Both the position numbers and the translations under genes were made by a program. A DNA stretch of 64,000 nt from Adineta vaga (taxonomy: Eukaryota > Rotifera). Shown one piece after another: positions 56,181 through 64,000 of the stretch (its first letter is position 1; each line of letters starts with the position of its first letter). Under the pieces are notes generated by a model. That model did not search any database. It saw only the letters and a list, made by a program, of their open reading frames with translations, and was not told the origin of the DNA. The stretch covers positions 15,128,001 to 15,192,000 of the forward strand of contig CP075496.1 in NCBI GenBank assembly GCA_021613535.1, read 5' to 3'.

Positions 56181-59100
56181 ATGACCAACTTTTGTCGTCA
56201 GACAATATCTTCTCTGAAAAATTATCTTTTGAATCTCAATCTTTTCGAATCATCATCCAATAGTAATGAAACAGACGAACAACAACAACGTCGCTTCAAT
56301 ATTATTGTCACTCGTGTTTACTTAGTTGTTCTTATATTTCTTCTCATTTATTACAGTTTTTTAATATGGTCAGATTTGGAAAAAATCCACATAACACTGT
56401 ATAATTTCAATGAACAAGAGCTAAATGATTTGGCAATTGATGCAAATTGTCCTTGTTCTCGTATTTCACTATCATATGGTGAGTTTGTCTCATTAGAACC
56501 GATTTTACATCAAGTTTGCTCGAGTGATTTTGTGTCCGATCATTGGATTAAAGCCATTTATTCAAGTTCGAATTCTACGTATTTTAATTTGAATGACTTT
56601 CGTACATTTGGAAGTAGCCAATTTCAAGCTTTGGCTGGTTTTTGTAATCTATCACGTTCCTATCTTCAGCAAAATATTGATTCATTTAAACAAAGCATAT
56701 TTTTCAATTCACAAATCTTATCAAAGACTACTTTTCAGAAGGTAGTACAATCAGCTATTGTTCAGTTTCAGCAGACCGTACCTCAAACATTTGCAACGGA
56801 ATTAGATCTCATACGGCGACTAACAATAACCAATCGACTTGTATCCGGACTTCAAACAAATTTTATTATAAAATATGATGACAGTGGCAACTATCTTACT
56901 ACCAATACGTACAATAACTATAGTGAAACATCTTGTAACTGTCTATTAAATTTTCAGTGTACATCAAATGCTACCTATGATAGCATATTTGGAGCACCAA
57001 CACAGGAATATTCTGAGAACATCAAGATACTACGTGGAATATCTTCGGGTTGTCTACCGGTGGATTCAATTCTTTCATCCACATTGAAATGTTTCTACAA
57101 ACAGATATGTTTAGACGATCTTATCTCATTTTTTGCAACTGATAAACGATTCTTAGCAATGAAAATCAATAATAAAAGTCATTTTAGGTCATCTGCAACC
57201 GTACAATCAATCGTCGATCAATTGATGATAGAAGATTGGATCATCAATATATCTTATCGAAAATATTTTAATAGTTGTGCCGCTCTTTCATGTACTTATT
57301 CAATAAGAAAACGATATAGTATGGTATATGTATTAATAAAGCTAGTTAGTTTTCTCAGCGGCTTGATATTAGTACTCAGACTCGTGATTCCAGCTATTGT
57401 TCGATTTATAATAGATAAATTAAATAATGTACAATATCCAAAAATTCCTTGTAAGTAACTTGTTGTTATATTATATTCACTTGTGTACGATTTCGATTCT
57501 TAGTTTGTACTCGTATAATTCAAATAAAAGCGAACGTGAAAAAATTAATCATTGAATTAAATACATTCGAATCTTTTCCTTGTAATGATCGACAAGTTCG
57601 ATATCAACGCTATGCTACTCGATCGCGTATATTCTTGATCATTATTTCGGTAGCAATTGTAGCCGGATACATGCTGATGATTATATCAAGTCATCATCGT
57701 ACTATTATAAATCCAACAGAATCGGAATATATTAATCTTGAACAAACATATTCAACTGATCTCAATTGTTCATGTACTTCGACATCTATACCATATCTTT
57801 CTTTTATGACTATTAAATCTTGCAAACATCAGTTATGCTCCAGTTATTTGATTACGCCACACTGGATTAACTACACTCATTCCGAGAGTCATCTTCTTAT
57901 GTATATTCTTGACTATCGACAACAAGCTAGTAGTCAATTTCAAGCATTGGCAGTGCTTTGTGAACAGTCTCAAGCTGCATTCAATAATACACTCGATATT
58001 TTTCTTCGAACAGAGATTATTAATGCAAAAGTGATTCGCCAAGAATTATTTAAAACTAAAATGAAGCAACTTATCAAAAGTTGGAAATCATTAATGATTA
58101 GTCAGTTTAGACAAAGAATAGAGCTTATTCGACACACTACGTTTTTAAATCAACTAATGAATCGTAATAATATTTTCTTTCAGAGTGAAAGTACTGAAGG
58201 AAAAATAATTACGGAGCCTAGACGCTATGGTGACTGCAGTTGTGGTTTGAATCGAACATGCCATGAATCTATGAAAATAGACCCTTATAAGCCAAATGAT
58301 CATCTGCTAGTCTTTACGGTTCCTAATTTTTTCGTAGGTTGTTATCCTTTGGAAGCATTATTATTATCGACATTGGAATGTTTCTATAATCAATCATGTA
58401 TGGAACAACTTTATTCATATTATCATGTACCTCTCCACAAATCGTGGACTCTTCCCGCACTCAATTCAAGTCTTAGTTCATCTAACGAAACAATTGAATC
58501 AATGGTCAATCAATTAATGATTGCTGAGTGGTTCGAAAATGTTAATTTTAGTTCTTACTATAATAAATGTGCTCCAAAATCATGTATCATCGAATACAAT
58601 GCTCGCTATAGTCCCATGGCTATTATCAATATTGTTACTGGTGTTCTTGGTGGATTATCCCTTGGTTTACAAATGCTCATACGGTTGGCACTTTTTATTA
58701 TCGAAAAACTGATCGCTGGGTTTTCTTTTCGATCATTTTCAAAGTCGTTCTTAGAGCTTTTTGACTTCAGTGATGAGGAGAAATCGACGCATCTATTACA
58801 TGTTATTGTTGTCATAGTGATTCTTTATGCCTTTTACATGCATCAAGCATTTGATTCTGACGTAATCAAAAAAGAAATAAGGAAACCGTCACGAACCATC
58901 TATGACAATTTGATTAAACAATATCCTGATTCTCTAAACTGTTCTTGCTCAGAATTATCCATTCAATATTATTCGTTTCTTAATATAACTGCTCATTTTC
59001 ATCAAATATGCTCAAGAGATTTCGTTTCAGAAGCATGGAATGTAGTTAACAGTAATTCATGGGTTTTGTTTTTGGGTATTGAGAAAAACTATGCGTATGC

Positions 59101-59866
59101 AGGTTTAGCACAATTACAAGCGATGGTTTCACTTTGTAAAATGTCTCAAGACATAGTACATGATTCACTTGATCAATTATTAACAAGTCATTTGGTCAAT
59201 AATCAATTATTATCATTAACTTTATTGAAAGAACATATTCAAACACTTATTCATGATTTCAAAATACGAGTACCACAAACATTAATGAATATGTTTGCAT
59301 TGATTCGCATGACAACAACGGCAAATAAATTGATGGTCACATACGGTACCAGTTGGATATTTGCTTTTCCACCAACTAGAATTTCACATCATACTCTACA
59401 CACAGTTACAACCGTTACATCAGACTGTAATTGTGCTTTGACTCCGAACTGTCTTATAAAAAATATTTTAGGAATACAAATTGGTTGTTATGTAACTGAA
59501 GCTGTCTGTCAATCAACAATTGAATGTCCCTACGATCGACATTGCTTGGATTTAACGAATACTAGTCAACCATTAGATGACTCGATCGAACAGAGTCGTT
59601 TTCTTACGAATTCAACATTTGAATCAGTTTTCAATGAATTGATGTTAGAAAAACTTGTCCATAATCTATCGTACGATGCTTATTTTAATCGTTGTGCACC
59701 CTCATTATGTACTCGTTCTTCGTCTAACGAAAGTAATATAATCAAAGGATTTACAGCATTGGTTTCTCTCTATGGTGGTGTGGTAATCATTGGAAAACTT
59801 GCTGCAGTAATCATCGTCAAACTGTTACGATGTCGATCAACTAGGGTTATAGCAACAGCGAATTAA
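56181..59866 (+). CDS. Triplicated two-TM protein with Cys-rich ectodomains
   Basis: Exon 1 56181-57450 and exon 2 57531-59866 join in frame across an 80-nt intron (P-S-N-V-K-K), giving about 1,201 residues. There are three modules (about residues 1-423, 424-810 and 811-1201), each with a TM helix, a Cys-rich extracellular part and a second TM helix. Each ectodomain repeats the same landmarks: C(P/S)C(S/T)..SI.Y..F, then C..(F/L)V(S/T)..W, SSQFQALA..C, CNC or CSCGL/ALT..C, G C.P/T..(S/A)(I/L)L.ST.(K/E)C.Y...C, and YF..CA...C. I know of similar uncharacterised bdelloid proteins but cannot name the family. The topology is like DEG/ENaC channel subunits, without their signature motifs. Extracellular signalling or transport is only a guess. 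The frame is intact. Confidence 0.78.
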
Positions 59867-60070
59867 ACTATTCAAAAATATTGTTTTCTTTGCTTTAAAA
59901 ATGTTTGTCAATGTAAAACTAATTTGCTAATATTAACTCTTGCTTCTTTAACAATCGATTTTGATGTCTAAATAAGTTGAAATACTGTAGATAATATTTA
60001 GAGTTCCAATCACAAGTATAAACTTAACAAAGAAAACTAGTGTCGTACATAGTTAGCAAGCCATATTGAA
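59867..60070. other. Short intergenic gap
   Basis: 3' flank of the triplicated gene. I see nothing beyond AT-rich sequence. Confidence 0.4.
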
Positions 60071-60130
60071 GTGAAGAGTGGGTGTGGGTGTGGGTGAAGA
60101 AAAGAGTAATACTCACACCCACACCCTTCA
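60071..60130. repeat. Telomere-like hairpin H8, inside a transposase gene
   Basis: Left arm GAAGAGTGGGTGTGGGTGTG, loop of about 20 nt, right arm CTCACACCCACACCCTTC. It interrupts the reverse-strand transposase after NSLDL, where related proteins continue NSPDLN. Confidence 0.8.
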
Positions 60131-60844
60131 GATCGAGTGAATTTCCAGGCCAGATACCATTACCCCAAAACTGAATATCGTTGTCTTGAAGCAAATGTTG
60201 GGTCTCATATGCTCGCATACATAGTACTTTATTATGGACTAATGTAACTTCATCGACATCGATAACATTTTGTTCAGTTAAGACTACATCACGAAAATAT
60301 TGACCAGTCCAAGATTCACCTTTTTCTTTAATCACCCAACGTAACCTTTTTGCGGTAAAGGTGACAACAATGCCAATACATGCTTGATTTGTAACCATTT
60401 CTCGATAACGTTCGTCTTCTTCGATATCATCGATACTTTTCGCCCGAATTCGATCATTTTGATGATTTGGTCGACGAGCAACACATAAATAAAATTCATC
60501 AGACGGTGCGAGATGAAGAAATTCTTCCTCGGTCCAGTCTTTCAACCAGGCACACAGCCATAATCGGTTCGATATATAAGTTTCAGATTTGAACGGTTTT
60601 GAAATAACATGGAAAGGTTTGAGCCCTTCTCTATGACGGTAATTATTAATTGTTCCTCGAGCGACATATTCTTTTTGCTTTTGTACCATTTCCTTTGCTG
60701 ACCACATTGGACTGAGCGATGAACTTTCTCCGCGACCCATTGTCGATTAATAAATGTTGCACCAGCAACTCGAGCTTCACGGAAAGCGATATACTTAATA
60801 CGGTCAATAACTCTTTGCTCTTCATTATCGTAAGTGCCAGCCAT
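60131..60844 (-). pseudogene. DDE (IS630/Tc1-superfamily) transposase, decayed and truncated
   Basis: The start MAGTYDNEEQRVIDRIKYIA and the helix-turn-helix part (FREARVAGATFINRQWVAEK) are in one frame. The rest, from about 60735, is in another: RGTINNYRHREGLKPF, WLCAWLKDWTEEEFLHLAPS, the DDERYREMV region, WVIKEKGESWTGQYFRDVV, VDEVTLVHNKVLCMRA, HLLQDNDIQFWGNGIWPGNS. The pattern is of a DDE superfamily endonuclease. Where I expect the second catalytic Asp (HDKAPC in relatives, from memory) this copy has HNKVLC. An internal deletion seems to accompany the frame change, and hairpin H8 removes the C-terminus. Not functional. Confidence 0.75.
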
Positions 60845-61795
60845 TTAGAGTGATAAGCTTGTTTGATTCACGGAAAGGACAGAGTTGTTATGAAATATAT
60901 TGATCAGAAAATGCCCTTATGTGTCGTCTGATAAATGTTTACAATTTTTTCATTCTACTGCGTTCTAAGATAAGAAAAATAAAAAAAATATCTTCTCTCC
61001 ACCGCAGTCACGACGTGCAGACAACACAACGCAAAAGAACCGTAATATCTTTTGAATCATGATCAGTGGTTACGACCATTGTAACAATTTTCTTTTGATT
61101 TTTCCACAGATTTCGTTGTTTCTTTGAGCTAAATCTCGTCAACAATCAATTACGATGATCACCGTATGCCCAATTTCTCAAACTTTGTTATTCTTATCAT
61201 ACAAAAAAGTTTCAGTATCAATTAAAATAATAGCGGTATTCCCCTGGCAAAATATTATTCCCAACCTAGCATATCTCTACAGAACGAAAAAAAGACGTAT
61301 TGTCTTTTGCCTGCTCTATTAGATGGCCTACTTTGTGGCATGAAACGCACATATTAGCTTACAGCAGATCACTTTTTTAATCGATTCTCTATTTCAAAAC
61401 GTAGAAGAAAGATATAAGTTAACGTTTTTGACGAAATAATATGCTTTTGATAAATTTCGTGGTAAGTGTTTTTCGTAAACGTTCAGTAAAAAATAACCAC
61501 TGATTTGATCGAGATGACTCAAACGCAGAACGATAGAGTAACATCTACTCTATCTATATGACATATAAAAAAAATTGAATTTTAAAAAACATTTTTCGAA
61601 AAAAGAGAGGAGAATGCTTAATCTTTTTTATCATGAAAGTGTCCAGGTGGATTACAAATCGTCGATGAATTGACGCCCCGTCACATACACTGTGTTGTTT
61701 TCAGTCGTGAGCAAAAGCCTAGTGTATATATACTCTCGTAGTTTGATTATTTTTCACTTTGAAAGAAAGCTATTCCTGTAATACTTGTGGACGAA
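60845..61795. other. 950-bp intergenic stretch, no gene seen
   Basis: No coding frame, array or terminal repeat recognised. The last part carries the promoter of the chitinase gene; no clear TATA box was identified. Confidence 0.4.
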
Positions 61796-63020
61796 ATGAC
61801 GAGCATGTTTCAAGCCATTTCTCTGTGCCTTTCCATCATCTTGATTCTAGTGAAGATATCCCACGGTGAGTATTCGTTTCCCTCTCTCTGAACAAGGCAT
61901 GTATGTATGCGTACTTTTATTGACAGGACAAAATTGTGCAAGGGTTGGTTGCGGTCCTGGCTTCTGTTGTTCCAAATGGGGCTTGTGAGTTTTCATTCTC
62001 TCGTATAATGTGCAGTTCATATTCTAATTACATTTCTTACCGTCAGCTGTGGGAACTCGGAGCTTCACTGCAGAGAACGGATTGACGATCCAGTGGTTGG
62101 CACGATCGGTATTCCTTGTAATCCACCATGTCGACCGGGCCATTGCTGCTCCAAATGGGGCTTGTAAGGATATTTCTCATTGCAGATTCACGGTTACAAC
62201 ACCTCTCTGATCTTCCATTCTAGTTGTGGCGACTCGCCTCTTTATTGCGCTCCCGGTTCGACGACAACACGAGCGACAACGACCACAACTAGAACCATGA
62301 CAAGTGCGACCACCATGACTACGACAACAACGAACTCAGAAAACGCCTACATCTAGTAATGGTTCGGAGACGAATAACAAGATCACTCGAGAACAGTTCG
62401 ACTGTATCTTTGGGAAACTAAGTGAAGATGTTAGAGACAAACGCTGGCAAGGTACTCGTTCGAAGCTGATGAAGCAAACAAATATTTTCTTCTTCGGATG
62501 TGTTCTAGGTTATCAAGAGGCACTATCGATGGTGTCATTCAAACCCCAAAATCAGAACGAACTGATCATGTTTTTTGCACATGTCTCATATGAGACGAAT
62601 GGCTTACAGACGTATGAAGAATATTGTGGAAAGTCAAAGGAATGCGCTAGCAGTTATGAAATTTCCTGGTGTGGGTCGGTCACCGCAGAGCCGGGCAAGC
62701 ACTATTACGGTCGCGGCTGGTTGAAATTATCATTTCCATGCAACTACAATGCAGCTGGCCAAGCTCTTGGTATTGATCTCTTGAAGAACCCAGAGAAGGT
62801 TGCCGATTCAGATGTAGTGGCCGCTGCAATTGGCATGTGGTTCTGGAATGCTAACAACATAGATCAACCAGCACGGCAAGAAAACTTTGGCGCCACGACT
62901 CAAATCATCAACAGTCTCGAATGTGGACCAACGCCACAACAGACCAACAGAATCAGTCAATATCAAGAAGTGCGGCTCTGCTTCGGTCTCGAGAGAGACA
63001 CCACGAATCTACGCTGTTGA
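61796..63020 (+). CDS. GH19 chitinase with two hevein-like chitin-binding domains, frameshifted linker
   Basis: Exons 61796-61865, 61927-61984, 62047-62163 and 62224-63020. The signal peptide is MTSMFQAISLCLSIILILVK. Two hevein-type domains (CARVGCGPGFCCSKWGFCG and CRPGHCCSKWGFCGDSPLYC) are each split by an intron after SKWGF, at the same place and phase. A Thr-rich linker follows. One base must shift near 62335-62345 to move from the linker frame (..NSENAYI stop) into the catalytic frame (..ITREQFDCIFGKL, ELIMFFAHVSYETNGLQTY with the Glu of the HET/YET motif, YYGRGWLKLSFPCNYNAAG, VAAAIGMWFWNAN). This is a secreted chitin hydrolase, of use against fungi or in feeding. The frameshift may be real decay or a sequence error. 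Confidence 0.83.
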
Positions 63021-63635
63021 GCAAAGATCGATTCCTCTTGCCTTATGTTGATGGCCTCTTTTTGACTCAAAAGGAAAAACTGATATGATACACCATATTC
63101 TGCGTATCGATAGACCGTTTCATTTTTATTTGAAAAGATATAGTGCCAAAAACTGTATAAACAATTTCCTATAGGATAGAAAATTGTCACCGAAACCATT
63201 CATTTATTATACACAATATGTGGTTTATCAGGTAGATTATGTATTTTTGCTATTAAAGAAACAACTAACACGGCAAAAGACACTAGCTCCCATGGATTTT
63301 ATAACGCTTTTACCGACGTAGCTTTGGAAAATTTTATAAAATATTACATAGCAATGTTTTCACTGATTCTCACCTATAATTCAAGCTATGTACAATAATT
63401 TGAGAAAGTCTCAAAGAACTTCCGAGACAACCTTCATACCCAAAACTTCCAGCTCAGCTAACTTCGATGCCCTTTCCGCTTTTTTATCAAAACAAACATC
63501 AGCTTTCTTCTCTTATCACAAACGTTTCCATCGCTGTATTTACCCTTCTCTTTTCGCCGTTCGTTGAATTAAACCCTCAGTAACTTTTTTAGATAAAGAA
63601 TATCGGCAGTAATACCAGCAAGAACGAGCCTTTTC

Positions 63636-63914
63636 CTATGCGTCATTTTGTAGCTCATTGATTGATGCTTCATCGGTTTCCAAATGAAAAAAAGCCAGGG
63701 GATTCGTATTCAAGAGGGAACGAGCAGTTGAAATTCTTTGAACTTTCAGTAAATCTTCAATGTCTTCAGACGTGAATTCTTGAACGAATGTATAAAAGGT
63801 ATCACTTTTAAAAACTAAAAACGTCAGGAGGTACAATCGAAAGATAAATTGCTTGAGAAGAGTAAAGATATCGTTTGTCGACTGGCAAGGACATAGCGTC
63901 AATGGTAATAACAC
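63636..63914 (-). CDS. Unrecognised ORF, possible exon
   Basis: 92 codons ending FTSEDIEDLLKVQRISTARS, then LLNTNPLAFFHLETDEASIN and ELQNDA before TAG. Downstream of the TAG the same frame stays open for about 60 codons (to about 63450), so it may be part of a decayed gene running leftward. The helical, regularly spaced sequence looks coding, but I cannot name a family. Confidence 0.3.
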   Translation of the reverse strand: MLLPLTLCPCQSTNDIFTLLKQFIFRLYLLTFLVFKSDTFYTFVQEFTSEDIEDLLKVQRISTARSLLNTNPLAFFHLETDEASINELQNDA

Positions 63915-64000
63915 GAGAGACAGAACTTGTGTACTTATACAGAAAAGAACACGAAAAAAGGAATGAATGAAACTTAAGAAACACGTGGCTCGTGTATGCG

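Noticed and set aside
1-64000. CRISPR arrays, operons or prokaryotic origin
   Set aside because: Spliced genes, LINE/SINE elements and animal receptor domains show a eukaryotic animal genome; no spaced direct repeats of CRISPR type were seen.

Overview
The window looks like nuclear DNA of a bdelloid rotifer (Adineta/Rotaria-like). It is AT-rich, introns of about 55-80 nt with GT..AG ends separate exons, and the gene families are ones I associate with bdelloids: ADP-ribosyltransferase-TPR proteins, NACHT proteins, LDLa/EGF GPCRs, and Thr-rich type II membrane proteins carrying FG-GAP or Kelch propellers. TGTGGG-type repeats, which I recall as the bdelloid telomere unit, occur repeatedly. The species call is inference; no rRNA or marker gene is present.

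Layout. 1-3.6 kb: 3' part of a TKL-type kinase, a decayed reverse-strand region with a possible Penelope-like fragment, and a TACTCC array. 3.9-7.2 kb: a complete but broken piggyBac element and an internally deleted Tc1/mariner element. 7.5-8.3 kb: an intronless glyoxalase-like gene that may be of bacterial origin. 8.8-13.9 kb: a full-length but dead LINE with a 17-bp target duplication, beside a SINE relic. 14.7-19.7 kb: a four-helix-bundle (MLKL/HeLo-like) pseudogene, a B-box/TLDc gene and a cytochrome P450. 21.6-26.3 kb: a large LDLa/EGF receptor with a GPCR-like C-terminus, broken by one frameshift. 26.9-35.6 kb: a head-to-head pair, an ADP-ribosyltransferase-TPR gene (broken by a SINE, a stop and a frameshift) and a NACHT/HEAT-like gene (six in-frame stops, two frameshifts). 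35.7-50.5 kb: a transposon-rich stretch holding an FG-GAP gene with a 3.8-kb intron full of mobile elements, and a Kelch gene of the same design. 50.6-55.8 kb: satellites, a 237-bp-arm palindrome and a hAT-like element. 56.2-63.0 kb: a triplicated two-TM Cys-rich protein, a decayed DDE transposase, and a GH19 chitinase with two hevein-like domains.

The most unusual signal is a family of at least eight small inverted repeats built from telomere-like (TGTGGG)n sequence. In each one a G-rich arm is followed by a short loop and a C-rich arm. Two share the same 25-bp loop core in opposite orientation, which suggests a mobile foldback element rather than chance or simple telomere fusion. Several lie inside or at the end of coding sequences; one supplies the stop codon of the NACHT gene.

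Overall this reads as accessory, probably subtelomere-like DNA. Immune-type and surface-protein genes stand among dense, nested, mostly dead transposons, and many genes are at different stages of decay.
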